Assembly (NCBI GenBank): GCA_050847315.1
Contig: CP193791.1
From: Cedecea sp000277545
GTDB taxonomy: Bacteria > Pseudomonadota > Gammaproteobacteria > Enterobacterales > Enterobacteriaceae
Direction: 5' to 3' (one strand)
DNA length: 64,000 nt
Shown: piece after piece, positions 16,858 to 25,682 of the stretch
Layout of the letters: every line of letters begins with the position of its first letter
Numbering within the stretch: the first letter of the stretch is position 1
Made by a program: the position numbers and the translations under genes
The notes under the pieces: generated by a model
Database searches by the model: none
What the model was told of the DNA's origin: nothing
Seen by the model: only the letters and a program-made list of their open reading frames with translations

Positions 16858-17375
16858 GATGTATCGTTCTGTTTTCTATCACATTGGTTTGGTGTTGCAA
16901 AAAATAAACCTGTACGGACAGGTTAAGGGCCGTAAAGGGTTATTGTTGCGCGATAAATTATGTTGTTGAAAATTATTATTAGTTTGTCTTGCCAGGCAAA
17001 ACGGGGGCTATTTTATGGACCGTTCCTTGACAGGGGAAAGATTATTTTCTACTGGTGAATATTTGAGCGGTGAATCGTTTGATTTTAAAGAAAATTAAAA
17101 TTGTAGCTTTTTGTTACAAGGATATATCATAACTATTCATATGTATTTATTGAGGAAATTTAGCTTAAGTCGAGTTTGGTGAATTTAAATATGTAAGCGA
17201 ACTAATAATTATTTGGCGATGAAAGCTCTGCTGCCCGTAGCATATTCATTTCATTCTCTTTTTTACATAATGCATGCCACCGCGCCGCTGAGCACTCGGC
17301 GTAATATCGAAAAAACGTAAAGCTGCTACCCTGCATGCCGACACTACATCCAGACACTTTGACCAGGAATGACTT
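16858..17375. other. 518-bp AT-rich region between omptin and GNAT genes
   Basis: Divergent promoter region between the omptin gene (-) and a GNAT gene (+). It is strongly AT-rich through 16960-17270 with no convincing ORF, RNA gene or repeat. The last 30 bp supply CCAGGAATGACTT ahead of the GNAT start. Omptins such as PgtE are PhoP-controlled elsewhere; I could not place a confident PhoP box here. Confidence 0.5.
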
Positions 17376-17912
17376 ATGGAGCCGTTACTGACCACCCCGC
17401 GCCTGACGTTGCGCAAGTTCACTCGTGCCGATTTGCCCGTTTTTATTGAATATCGTAACCAGCCGGAAGTTGCTCGCTACCAGAGCTGGGATGGCTATAG
17501 CGATGCCGATGCCGAGGCGTTTTATGCCCAGCAGGCGTCGCTGGGCTTTAATACCGATGAAAGCTGGTTTCAGATTGCGGTGGTGCGCAGCGAAGACCAG
17601 CGTTTATTGGGTGACGTTGCCGTTCACTTCTTCGATGAAGGCCAGCAGGCAGAGTTGGGCATGACCTTTGATGAGAGGCATCAGCGTCAGGGCTTTGCTT
17701 TTGAAGCTTTGCGCGGCGCGATTGATCTGTTGTTCACCACCTTCAACAAGCATCGCCTGGTGGCGACGGTTGATGCCAGGAATGACGCCGCCGCTGGCCT
17801 GCTGGAAAAGCTGGGTTTTCGTCGGGAAGCACACTTTCACAAGAATATTTTCTTTAAAGGTGAGTGGGGGGATGAATATGCCTATGCGCTATTGCGCAGC
17901 GAGTGGAAATAA
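17376..17912 (+). CDS. GNAT family N-acetyltransferase
   Basis: A 178-residue acetyltransferase of the RimJ-like GNAT subfamily: MEPLLTTPRLTLRKFTRADL, FFDEGQQAELGMTFDERHQR, the acetyl-CoA loop HQRQGFAFEAL, and LLEKLGFRREAHFHKNIFFK followed by a GEW-D-EYAYALL ending. The start has AGGAATGACTT upstream. It is monocistronic and ends in a strong inverted repeat. The substrate is unknown; relatives act on ribosomal proteins, aminoglycosides or small amines. Confidence 0.9.
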   Translation: MEPLLTTPRLTLRKFTRADLPVFIEYRNQPEVARYQSWDGYSDADAEAFYAQQASLGFNTDESWFQIAVVRSEDQRLLGDVAVHFFDEGQQAELGMTFDERHQRQGFAFEALRGAIDLLFTTFNKHRLVATVDARNDAAAGLLEKLGFRREAHFHKNIFFKGEWGDEYAYALLRSEWK

Positions 17913-17947
17913 ACAATAGCCTGCTTAGCGGGCCATTGTTTATTTAG
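17905..17947. terminator. terminator after the GNAT gene
   Basis: AAATAAACAAT (17907-17917) and ATTGTTTATTT (17935-17945) are perfect 11-bp arms enclosing a GC-rich inner stem (GCCTGC/GCGGGC). The left arm includes the TAA stop of the GNAT gene. Confidence 0.75.
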
Positions 17948-18217
17948 CCGTGGCCAGTAGCGAATAATATCAGTGGGCCAGTGCAATATTCACTTAGCGT
18001 TATTTTATGATTTTGTGCGTTTTAATTTAGCGCCTAAGACGATGTTTAGCTTTTGTTTAACCTTTAATTTACATTCTTACTATACTCGTTCCAATCCCTT
18101 TCAGGTATGCATTCGCTGTCTTCCGGCGGCGTGCTTCTATTCGTCTTTCAAAAAATAAAATGTTCCGGAAATTCATCTGTTAAAGGCATTGTCCGGAGCA
18201 GTGGCAAGGACACCAAT
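17948..18217. other. AT-rich leader upstream of the Kdo hydroxylase gene
   Basis: About 270 bp, AT-rich, with no supported gene. The plus-strand frame from 18107 is an N-terminal extension of the downstream ORF and lacks family resemblance. Near the end, GGCAAGGACACCAAT precedes the true ATG at 18218. Confidence 0.5.
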
Positions 18218-19111
18218 ATGTCAGATTTAAACATCACTCTTGATACCGCGGCCCTGACGCATCCGCTTTCTCAATGGGGCAATACGGCTGCTGAGTCGGC
18301 TGTGAGCGAGCTGGAACAGGGCAAAGTTGTTTTTCTGCCGCAGCTGGCGTTTGCGCTGACCGAACAGGAAACCGCGCTGCTTAACCCAGCGGTCGTGGAT
18401 CCGAAACGTAAAAACATCAGCTATCAGCCCCTGAAGGATAAATTGACCGGCGTGGCTGTAGCCGGGCAGGAGCCAGAAGTTCGCACCCTGCTAAAACGGC
18501 ATTACGAATCTTGCCTGCAGCTGATTGCCACTCTTCTGCCGGAATACCAGCAGGTGCTACATTCGCCGACCAACAGCCTGCGCCTGCACCCCGTTAAGCA
18601 GTGGACGCAGAACACTTCCTGGCGTAAAGACGACAGCCGCCTGCACGTGGACGCGTTCCCGTCCCGGCCCAACTATGGCGAGCGTATTTTGCGTATTTTC
18701 ACCAACATTAATCCGGCCGGTGAAAGCCGCAGCTGGCGCGTGGGTGAAGCCTTCCCGACGCTGGCCCAGCGCTTCCTGCCGCGCCTGAAAAGCTATTCCC
18801 CGGTAAGCAGCTGGCTGCAGAACGCCGTCGGCATTACCAAAAGCCGCCGCAGCCATTACGACCACCTGATGCTGCAGATGCACGACGCGATGAAGGCCGA
18901 TGCGGATTATCAGAAGCAGGGCCCGCAGGTGGCCATTGATTTCCCACCGGGCAGCAGCTGGATCTGTTTCTCTGACCAGACGCCGCATGCCGCGATGGGC
19001 GGGCAGTTTATGCTGGAGCAGACGTTTTTACTGCCGGTAGACGCCATGCAAAATCCACAGCATTCCCCGCTGAAGGTGCTGGAAGGACTGCTACGTAAGC
19101 CGCTGATTTAG
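18218..19111 (+). CDS. kdoO: Kdo hydroxylase family protein (Fe(II)/2-oxoglutarate dioxygenase)
   Basis: A 297-residue protein of the Kdo 3-hydroxylase family, which adds a hydroxyl to the Kdo residue of the LPS inner core, converting it to Ko. The iron ligands of the 2-oxoglutarate dioxygenase fold are visible: His143 and Asp145 in RLHVDAFPSRP and distal His257 in SDQTPHAAMGGQFMLEQTF. The segment GERILRIFTNINP follows the first motif as in family members. The start at 18218 (MSDLNITLDT) is preferred over an in-frame start at 18107 because the extra 37 residues are low in family character. Confidence 0.85.
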   Translation: MSDLNITLDTAALTHPLSQWGNTAAESAVSELEQGKVVFLPQLAFALTEQETALLNPAVVDPKRKNISYQPLKDKLTGVAVAGQEPEVRTLLKRHYESCLQLIATLLPEYQQVLHSPTNSLRLHPVKQWTQNTSWRKDDSRLHVDAFPSRPNYGERILRIFTNINPAGESRSWRVGEAFPTLAQRFLPRLKSYSPVSSWLQNAVGITKSRRSHYDHLMLQMHDAMKADADYQKQGPQVAIDFPPGSSWICFSDQTPHAAMGGQFMLEQTFLLPVDAMQNPQHSPLKVLEGLLRKPLI

Positions 19112-19128
19112 CCATAATGAGCGCGTGT

Positions 19129-19155
19129 AAAAAGCCGCTGGTGCGGCTTTTTTAT
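19129..19155 (+). terminator. rho-independent terminator after kdoO
   Basis: AAAGCCGC (19131-19138) pairs with GCGGCTTT (19143-19150) followed by TTTTATT: a classical terminator. Confidence 0.85.
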
Positions 19156-19185
19156 TGGTAATCCGTAGAGGCAAGACTGCGCTAT

Positions 19186-19566
19186 TTATTTTCTGAAGTA
19201 AGTAATGATTTTTTGTAGAAATGAAGGTGAAATTTCTTTTTTTGCCCACGATGGATTAAGTAAATCATCGGGCGATAAGTATAAGTTGCCGTCATCGTCC
19301 CGGACTTTTGCATTGAGCGCGGCGGCGATATCCAGCATTTTGCAATACAATGCCTGAGCAGGCGATTTTGCAGAAATATTCCCTGTATGCCAGTCCAGCC
19401 AGTTAATTTCATCCCCTCGCCAGATGACATGATAGGGTCCATTTATGGGCGAAAAGCTGAGTTCAGGATCGTTATTTACATACTGAATCCATTCTTCTGC
19501 AAGAATAGGATTACTCTCCCCATCCCATGCATGTTCCGTTCTGGTGATATACATTTCCCAGCCCAT
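19186..19566 (-). CDS. small hypothetical protein (MYITR-x-EHAW family)
   Basis: A 126-residue soluble acidic protein of unknown function. The N-terminal pattern YITRTEHAW, then ILAEEWIQYVNNDPEL, GPYHVIWRGD, WLDWHTGNISAKSP, and KMLDIAAALNAKVRDDDG resembles a widely scattered bacterial family of unknown role, some members of which occur near toxin genes (recollection, not checked). The start at 19566 has GGAG nine bases upstream; MYITR at 19554 is an alternative. It is a single gene between kdoO and gor. Confidence 0.7.
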   Translation of the reverse strand: MGWEMYITRTEHAWDGESNPILAEEWIQYVNNDPELSFSPINGPYHVIWRGDEINWLDWHTGNISAKSPAQALYCKMLDIAAALNAKVRDDDGNLYLSPDDLLNPSWAKKEISPSFLQKIITYFRK

Positions 19567-19649
19567 AATATATCTCCGCTTTGTACATTATTTTTGATAT
19601 CAGTTTATGCAGAGATAAATATCATGGCTGGATGTTTTTCCACAGATAT

Positions 19650-19681
19650 AAAAAAGGCCAGAGCGATCTCTGACCTTTTAG
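19650..19681 (-). terminator. terminator of gor
   Basis: On the minus strand AAAGGTCAGAG-ATCG-CTCTGGCCTTTTT forms a stem with one mismatch followed by a U-run, 17 bp after the gor stop. Confidence 0.8.
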
Positions 19682-19697
19682 GCGTTTCCCAGGGGAA

Positions 19698-21050
19698 TTA
19701 ACGCATGGTGACAAACTCTTCCGCTGCGGTCGGGTGGATCGCCACGGTGTTGTCGAAGTCTTTCTTGGTCGCGCCCATTTTCAGCGCCACGGCGAAGCCC
19801 TGCAGGATTTCATCCATGCCGAAGCCGATGCCGTGGATCCCGACGATTTTCTCGTCCGGGCCAGCACAGACCAACTTCATGCGGCACGGCTGGCGGTGAG
19901 AGGTCACGGCGGTGTACATGGCGGTGAAGGAGGATTTGTAGACCTTCACGTTATCGTCGCCGTACTGCTCGCGCGCCTGCGGTTCGGTCAGGCCCACGGT
20001 GCCGATTGGTGGGTGGCTGAACACCACGGTCGGCACGTTGCTGTAGTCCAGATGCTCGTCCGGCTTGTTGTTAAACAGGCGCTCGGACAGGCGGCGACCG
20101 GCGGCAACCGCGACAGGGGTCAGCTCAACCGCGCCGGTGTTATCGCCCACGGCATAAATCCCCGGCACGTTGGTGTTCTGGAACTTATCTACCTTGATGT
20201 AGCCTTTGGCGTCCAGCTCAACCCCGGTTACCTGCAGGTTGAAGTTGTCGTTAGCCGGTTCGCGGCCGATCGCCCAAATCAGGGTGTCGACGGTTTCCGC
20301 CCGGCCATCTTCCAGCTCAAGCGTCAGGCTGCCGTCTGCATTTTTCACGACCGCTTTCGGAATCGCGTTGGTGTGCAGGGTTGGGCCTTCTGCTTCGATA
20401 ACCTCCAGCAGCGTTTCAACGATCAGCGGGTCGAAGGTGCGCAGCGGCGCATGTTTGCGCACGAACAGGTGCGTTTCTGAACCCAGAGCGTTAATCACGC
20501 CCGCGATTTCCACCGCGATATAGCCTGCGCCAACAACCGCCACGCGTTTTGGCAGGCCCGGCAGCTCGAAGAAGCCGTCGGAGTCGATGCCGTACTCAGC
20601 GCCAGGGATGTTCGGGTGGCTTGGGCGGCCGCCGGTAGCGATCAGAATATGGTCTGCGGTGATGGTTTCGCCGTTAACTTCCACGGTGTGGGCATCCACG
20701 AACTTCGCAAAGCCGCGGATCACGTCCACTTTATTCTTACCCAGTACGTTGTCGTAAGAGGTATGAATACGGTCGATATAGGCGGTGCGGCTGGCGATCA
20801 GCTTGTCCCAGTCGAAGTGGTTCAGCGTGGTGTCAAAGCCGTAGTCCGGGCCGTAGTTGTGGATCGCTTCGGCGATCTGCGCCGCATGCCACATCACTTT
20901 TTTAGGCACGCAGCCGACGTTCACACAGGTGCCACCCAGATCCTTCGCCTCAATCAGTGCGCATTTCTGCCCATACATTGCCGCACGGTTAATCGAGGCG
21001 ATACCGCCGCTGCCGCCGCCAATGGCGAGGTAGTCATAATGTTTGGTCAT
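19698..21050 (-). CDS. gor: glutathione-disulfide reductase
   Basis: Cytosolic FAD enzyme that reduces oxidised glutathione with NADPH; 450 residues as in E. coli. The FAD fingerprint GGGSGG is at residues 11-16, the redox-active disulfide is Cys42-Cys47 (GGTCVNVGCVPKK), an NADPH-binding segment VAVVGAGYIAVEIAG lies in the middle, and the C-terminus has the catalytic His-Glu pair (AIHPTAAEEFVTMR). It is next to rlmJ on the same strand, as in E. coli, with a spacer of about 120 bp. Confidence 0.98.
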   Translation of the reverse strand: MTKHYDYLAIGGGSGGIASINRAAMYGQKCALIEAKDLGGTCVNVGCVPKKVMWHAAQIAEAIHNYGPDYGFDTTLNHFDWDKLIASRTAYIDRIHTSYDNVLGKNKVDVIRGFAKFVDAHTVEVNGETITADHILIATGGRPSHPNIPGAEYGIDSDGFFELPGLPKRVAVVGAGYIAVEIAGVINALGSETHLFVRKHAPLRTFDPLIVETLLEVIEAEGPTLHTNAIPKAVVKNADGSLTLELEDGRAETVDTLIWAIGREPANDNFNLQVTGVELDAKGYIKVDKFQNTNVPGIYAVGDNTGAVELTPVAVAAGRRLSERLFNNKPDEHLDYSNVPTVVFSHPPIGTVGLTEPQAREQYGDDNVKVYKSSFTAMYTAVTSHRQPCRMKLVCAGPDEKIVGIHGIGFGMDEILQGFAVALKMGATKKDFDNTVAIHPTAAEEFVTMR

Positions 21051-21168
21051 GATGTTTCCCTTTTGAGTCGAAAATTAGGCGCGATTGTAGCGCGCCGGGA
21101 TAAAGGTTCTACCGATTACTGTGATAGCCACGTCATACTTCAAGCTGCAGCGGCATTGGCTAGCTTTC

Positions 21169-22011
21169 TTATTCAGGCACAATCCAGCTCAGCGTGGTGG
21201 AGCCGGTCCCCGTTGGCACCAGCTTTTTGTGCAGCCACGGCAGCACGTTCGCCATCTGCTGTTCCAGCTTCCACGGCGGGTTAATCACAATCATGCCGGA
21301 AGCCGTCATGCCGCGCTGGTCGCTGTCCGGGCGAACCGCCAGTTCGATCTGCAGGATGCGGCGGATGCCGGTCTCTTCCAGGTCGCGGATCATGCGTTTG
21401 ATTTGCTGACGCAGCACCACCGGGTACCACAGCGCGTAGGTGCCTGTGGCAAAACGCTTATAGCCTTCGGCAATCCCTTTCACCACGTCCTGATAGTCGG
21501 TTTTGATCTCATACGGTGGGTCGATGAGGATCAGACCGCGACGGGAAACCGGCGGCAACTTGGCTTTCAACTGCTGGTAGCCGTCGGCGCGCTCGACGCG
21601 GGCCCGGTCGTCTTTCTGGAACTCAGAGCGCAGCAGCGGGAAGTCGGACGGATGCAGCTCGGTCAGCTGCAGGCTGTCCTGCTCGCGCAGCAGGTGGCGG
21701 GCAATCAGCGGAGAGCCAGGGTAATAACGCAGGTTGCCGCTGCGGTTCAGATGCTTCACCGCGCCAATATAGGCTTCCAGTTCGGCAGGCAAATCGTCCT
21801 GCTGCCAGATGCGGGAGATACCTTCCAGATACTCGCCGGTGCGCTCCGCATGTTCGCTGCTCAGCTGGTAACGCCCGGCGCCTGCGTGAGTGTCGAGATA
21901 GAGAAACGGTTTCTCCTTCTCTTTAAGCGATTCAATAATCAGGCTTTGAACGGTGTGTTTTAGTACGTCGGCATGGTTACCGGCGTGAAAGCTGTGGCGA
22001 TAGCTGAGCAT
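21169..22011 (-). CDS. rlmJ: 23S rRNA (adenine(2030)-N6)-methyltransferase RlmJ
   Basis: A 280-residue SAM-dependent methyltransferase that modifies A2030 of 23S rRNA, near-identical to E. coli RlmJ (YhiR). It starts MLSYRHSFHAGNHADVLKH, has the SAM-binding region YLDTHAGAGRYQL and the catalytic RGLILIDPPYE (DPPY motif), and ends near MIVINPPWKLEQQM. It is divergent from the PAP2 gene. Confidence 0.97.
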   Translation of the reverse strand: MLSYRHSFHAGNHADVLKHTVQSLIIESLKEKEKPFLYLDTHAGAGRYQLSSEHAERTGEYLEGISRIWQQDDLPAELEAYIGAVKHLNRSGNLRYYPGSPLIARHLLREQDSLQLTELHPSDFPLLRSEFQKDDRARVERADGYQQLKAKLPPVSRRGLILIDPPYEIKTDYQDVVKGIAEGYKRFATGTYALWYPVVLRQQIKRMIRDLEETGIRRILQIELAVRPDSDQRGMTASGMIVINPPWKLEQQMANVLPWLHKKLVPTGTGSTTLSWIVPE

Positions 22012-22206
22012 GAGGGATGGTGTTCCGCAAATAAGAAAACAAATTTCCCACAGTTTACCGCAGATTGCGGCGGATTACCGCCCGGGCGCGGCGCTGTTTC
22101 AGTTGGGGAGAAAGCGTTTCAAAACATAACGGTGTCATAAAAATGTCAAATCACCAGGATAGCGTCGCTGCCAGGCAAGGTAATCGTTTGAATAAAAGGA
22201 AAAATA

Positions 22207-23478
22207 ATGAAACTTCGTATTTCTGTGCTGGCCGCCGCGTTAGCCGTCTCTCTGCCCGCGCTGGCGAAAGATGTGTCTCTTCCTCAGGCCGCGGCGATAG
22301 CCAATAGTGTGACCCCGGCCAACAGCAGCCAGGCGTTTGATGAGATTGAAATGCAGTCTCTGGCGGCGTTGCGCGCTGCCCTGAAAGGCGATGCGGATAA
22401 ACTGACCCGCGACCAACTGGATAAAGCGAAGCAAAGCAAAAAGCTGGCGGATACCGCCTGGCTGAAGGCGAGCGGCTATGACTTCCAGACGAAAGCTAAC
22501 CAGAAGGCGGGTATTGAGCTGCTTTCTGCCTTCAGCAAGTTGCCGGACTCGGTGATTAAGCAGAACCTTGAAACCGTCACCAACATCAACCTGAACGCCG
22601 TGCAGACTTCGCGCCATCAGGCGCTGGCGGATGCCGAGGGCATCAACCACCTTTACTTCCTGAGCGATGCCATGGGGCCGCGCCTGGGGAAAGCCTTCCT
22701 GGCCGCCTACGATAAAGGCGAGCTGAGCAAAGCCGCGGCGCTGATTAAAGCCTCCGAAGTCAGCACCAGCGCAGCGAAGAAGCACTTCAATAACCCGCGT
22801 CCGTTCCTGATCCAGGGCAACACCATTCACCTCGTGCCGGACGATGTGGTGATTAAAGACAACAAACCGTACACCGCAGACGGCGGCTCCTTCCCAAGCG
22901 GCCACACCAACACCGGCTACACCGATGCGCTGCTGATGGCCGAAATGGTGCCGGAGCGCTTTGAAGCCCTGGTTGAGCGCGGTGCGCGCTACGGTTACTC
23001 GCGCATTGTGCTGGGCGTGCATTACCCGCTGGACGTGATGGGCTCCCGCATGGTGGCGCAGCGCAACGTCGCCAACTATCTGAACGACCCGAAATACCGT
23101 GCGTTGTTTAACGAAGCTCGCGATCAGCTGCGTACCGCGCTGGAAAAAGAGTGCGGCACCACTTTGGCCGAATGTGCGAAATCTTCCGCAAAAGACGATC
23201 CGTACCGCGCCCCGGCGATGAAAGAACTTTACCGCTTCACCATGACTTACGACCTGCCGCAGCAGAAGGGTGAGAAGCAAGCCCTGAAAGTACCGCAAGG
23301 GGCGGAAGTTTTGCTGGAAGCCGCGCTGCCTAAGCTTTCCGCCTCCCAGCGCCGCGACCTGATGGTGAAAACTGCGCTGCCTGCGGGCTACCCGCTGTCC
23401 GGCACGACGGCAGACCAGCAGTTCTGGCAGCGCCTGAACCTGCCAGCGGCCTACGCCATGGCCGCGAAATCCCACTGA
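22207..23478 (+). CDS. periplasmic PAP2-superfamily phosphatase
   Basis: A 423-residue secreted acid-phosphatase-like protein with signal peptide MKLRISVLAAALAVSLPALA. All three PAP2 motifs are present: K-x6-RP (KKHFNNPRPF), PSGH (GGSFPSGHTNTGY) and SR-x5-H-x3-D (YSRIVLGVHYPLDVMGS). It is longer than class A PhoN-type enzymes (about 250 residues), with a helical N-terminal part and a C-terminal extension of about 130 residues. The start has AAAGGAAAAATA upstream. It lies between rlmJ and prlC, where E. coli has no such gene. The substrate is unknown. Confidence 0.9.
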   Translation: MKLRISVLAAALAVSLPALAKDVSLPQAAAIANSVTPANSSQAFDEIEMQSLAALRAALKGDADKLTRDQLDKAKQSKKLADTAWLKASGYDFQTKANQKAGIELLSAFSKLPDSVIKQNLETVTNINLNAVQTSRHQALADAEGINHLYFLSDAMGPRLGKAFLAAYDKGELSKAAALIKASEVSTSAAKKHFNNPRPFLIQGNTIHLVPDDVVIKDNKPYTADGGSFPSGHTNTGYTDALLMAEMVPERFEALVERGARYGYSRIVLGVHYPLDVMGSRMVAQRNVANYLNDPKYRALFNEARDQLRTALEKECGTTLAECAKSSAKDDPYRAPAMKELYRFTMTYDLPQQKGEKQALKVPQGAEVLLEAALPKLSASQRRDLMVKTALPAGYPLSGTTADQQFWQRLNLPAAYAMAAKSH

Positions 23479-23539
23479 TTTATCCCCTGGGGCAGCGCCT
23501 GCTGCCCCATTTCCCGGCGACCACAGCGCAACGCCCGGG

Positions 23540-23570
23540 ATTGAAATTCGCTACACTTAACCCCATGCTA
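23540..23570 (+). promoter_or_regulatory. sigma-32 heat-shock promoter of prlC
   Basis: TTGAAA (23541-23546), a 14-bp spacer and CCCCATGC (23561-23568) match the RpoH consensus (CTTGAAA / CCCCATnT). prlC is a known sigma-32 gene in E. coli. The transcript would start about 60 bp before the prlC ATG. Confidence 0.85.
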
Positions 23571-23631
23571 GACTCCATGCACAAAGCGCCGCTTGAGCGC
23601 TTCTCTCTCCCTTTTAATCAGGAACGCGCTT

Positions 23632-25674
23632 ATGACCAATCCTTTACTGACCTCTTTTGAGCTGCCGCCGTTTTCCGCCATCAAACCTGAGCATGTTGTT
23701 CCGGCCGTGACTAAAGCGTTGGACGACTGCCGTGCGGCGGTGGAAAGCGTGGTTGCGCAGGGCGCGCCTTATAGCTGGCAGAACCTGGTTCAGCCGCTGG
23801 CAGAAGTGGACGATCGCCTGGGCCGCCTGTTCTCCCCGGTCAGCCATCTGAACTCGGTACAGAACAGCCCGGAGCTGCGCGAAGCCTATGAGCAGACGCT
23901 GCCGCTGCTGTCCGAATACAGCACCTGGGTTGGCCAGCACGAAGACCTGTATAATGCCTACCGCGACCTGCGTGACGGGGCGAACTACGCCAGCCTGAGC
24001 GTCGCCGAGAAGAAAGCGGTGGATAACGCGCTGCGCGACTTCGAGCTGTCCGGGATTGGTCTGCCAAAAGACAAACAGCAGCGCTACGGGGAGATCTCCG
24101 CTCGCCTGTCCGAGCTGGGGTCCACCTACAGCAACAATGTGCTCGATGCCACCATGGGCTGGAGCAAACTGATCGCCGACGAAGCCGAGCTTGCCGGAAT
24201 GCCGGAAAGCGCCTTAGCCGCAGCGCGCGCTCAGGCGGAAGCCAAAGAGCAAGACGGCTGGCTGCTGACGCTGGATATCCCAAGCTACCTGCCGGTGCTG
24301 ACCTACTGCGACAACCGTGCGCTGCGCGAAGAGATGTACCGCGCCTATTCCACTCGCGCTTCTGACCAGGGCCCGAATGCCGGGAAGTGGGATAACACCC
24401 CGGTGATGGAAGAGATTCTGGCGCTGCGCCACGAGTTGGCTCAGCTCCTGGGCTTTGGCAACTACGCGGAAAAATCCCTGGCCACCAAAATGGCGGAAAA
24501 CCCGCAGCAGGTACTGGAGTTCCTGTCAGACCTGGCCAAACGCGCCCGTCCGCAGGGTGAAGCCGAGCTGGCTCAGCTGCGCGCCTATGCGAAAGAGCAT
24601 TACGGCGTGGAAGAGCTGGAGCCGTGGGACATCACCTGGTACAGCGAAAAACAGAAACAGCATCTCTACAGCATCAGCGACGAACAGCTGCGCCCGTACT
24701 TCCCGGAAGAGCGCGCGGTAAATGGCCTGTTCGAAGTCGTGAAGCGCATCTACGGCATCACCGCCAAAGAGCGGAAAGATATCGACGTCTGGCACCCGGA
24801 CGTGCGCTTCTTCGAGCTGTATGACGACCAGGGCGAGCTGCGCGGCAGCTTCTATCTCGACCTCTACGCTCGCGAGCACAAACGCGGCGGGGCGTGGATG
24901 GATGACTGCGTGGGCAAAATGCGCCGCGCCGATGGCTCACTGCAAAAACCGGTGGCCTATCTGACCTGTAACTTCAACCGCCCGGTGAACGGCAAACCTG
25001 CGCTGTTTACCCACGATGAAGTGATCACCCTGTTCCATGAATTTGGTCACGGCCTGCACCACATGCTGACCAAAATCGAAACCGCGGGCGTGTCCGGTAT
25101 CAACGGCGTGCCGTGGGATGCGGTCGAGCTGCCGAGCCAGTTTATGGAAAACTGGTGCTGGGAGCCGGAAGCGCTGGCGTTTATCTCCGGCCATTATGAA
25201 ACCGGTGAATCTCTGCCTGTTGAGCTGCTGGAAAAAATGCTGGCGGCGAAAAACTACCAGGCAGCGCTGTTTATTCTGCGTCAGCTGGAGTTCGGCCTGT
25301 TCGACTTCCGCCTGCATGCGGAATTCAACCCGGAGCAGGGCGCGAAAGTGCTGCAGACGCTGGCCGAAATTAAGAAACAGGTTGCCGTGGTGCCGGGGCC
25401 GAGCTGGGGCCGCTTCCCGCACGCCTTCAGCCATATATTTGCCGGTGGTTACGCGGCGGGTTACTACAGCTACCTGTGGGCCGACGTGCTGGCGGCGGAC
25501 GCGTTCTCTCGCTTCGAAGAAGAGGGTATTTTCAACCGCGAAACCGGCCAGTCGTTCCTCGATAACATCCTGACCCGTGGCGGTTCGGAAGAGCCGATGG
25601 AGCTGTTCAAACGCTTCCGCGGGCGCGAGCCGCAGCTGGACGCGATGCTGGATCACTACGGTATTCAGGGTTAA
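23632..25674 (+). CDS. prlC: oligopeptidase A
   Basis: Cytoplasmic zinc metallopeptidase of the M3 family that degrades short peptides, including cleaved signal peptides; 680 residues as in E. coli. The zinc motif HEFGH is at residues 469-473 (TLFHEFGHGLHHML), with the downstream Glu in the region PSQFMENWCWEPEAL. The ATG at 23632 (MTNPLLTSFELPPFS) is the family start; the frame upstream to 23593 is unsupported. It is followed 8 bp later by rsmJ, so the two are probably cotranscribed from the heat-shock promoter. Confidence 0.98.
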   Translation: MTNPLLTSFELPPFSAIKPEHVVPAVTKALDDCRAAVESVVAQGAPYSWQNLVQPLAEVDDRLGRLFSPVSHLNSVQNSPELREAYEQTLPLLSEYSTWVGQHEDLYNAYRDLRDGANYASLSVAEKKAVDNALRDFELSGIGLPKDKQQRYGEISARLSELGSTYSNNVLDATMGWSKLIADEAELAGMPESALAAARAQAEAKEQDGWLLTLDIPSYLPVLTYCDNRALREEMYRAYSTRASDQGPNAGKWDNTPVMEEILALRHELAQLLGFGNYAEKSLATKMAENPQQVLEFLSDLAKRARPQGEAELAQLRAYAKEHYGVEELEPWDITWYSEKQKQHLYSISDEQLRPYFPEERAVNGLFEVVKRIYGITAKERKDIDVWHPDVRFFELYDDQGELRGSFYLDLYAREHKRGGAWMDDCVGKMRRADGSLQKPVAYLTCNFNRPVNGKPALFTHDEVITLFHEFGHGLHHMLTKIETAGVSGINGVPWDAVELPSQFMENWCWEPEALAFISGHYETGESLPVELLEKMLAAKNYQAALFILRQLEFGLFDFRLHAEFNPEQGAKVLQTLAEIKKQVAVVPGPSWGRFPHAFSHIFAGGYAAGYYSYLWADVLAADAFSRFEEEGIFNRETGQSFLDNILTRGGSEEPMELFKRFRGREPQLDAMLDHYGIQG

Positions 25675-25682
25675 GCCACCAC

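Noticed and set aside
22240..23475. 411-codon minus-strand ORF opposite the PAP2 gene
   Set aside because: Its low-complexity, His/Arg/Val-rich product is a shadow of a high-GC coding strand; PAP2 motifs on the other strand are decisive.
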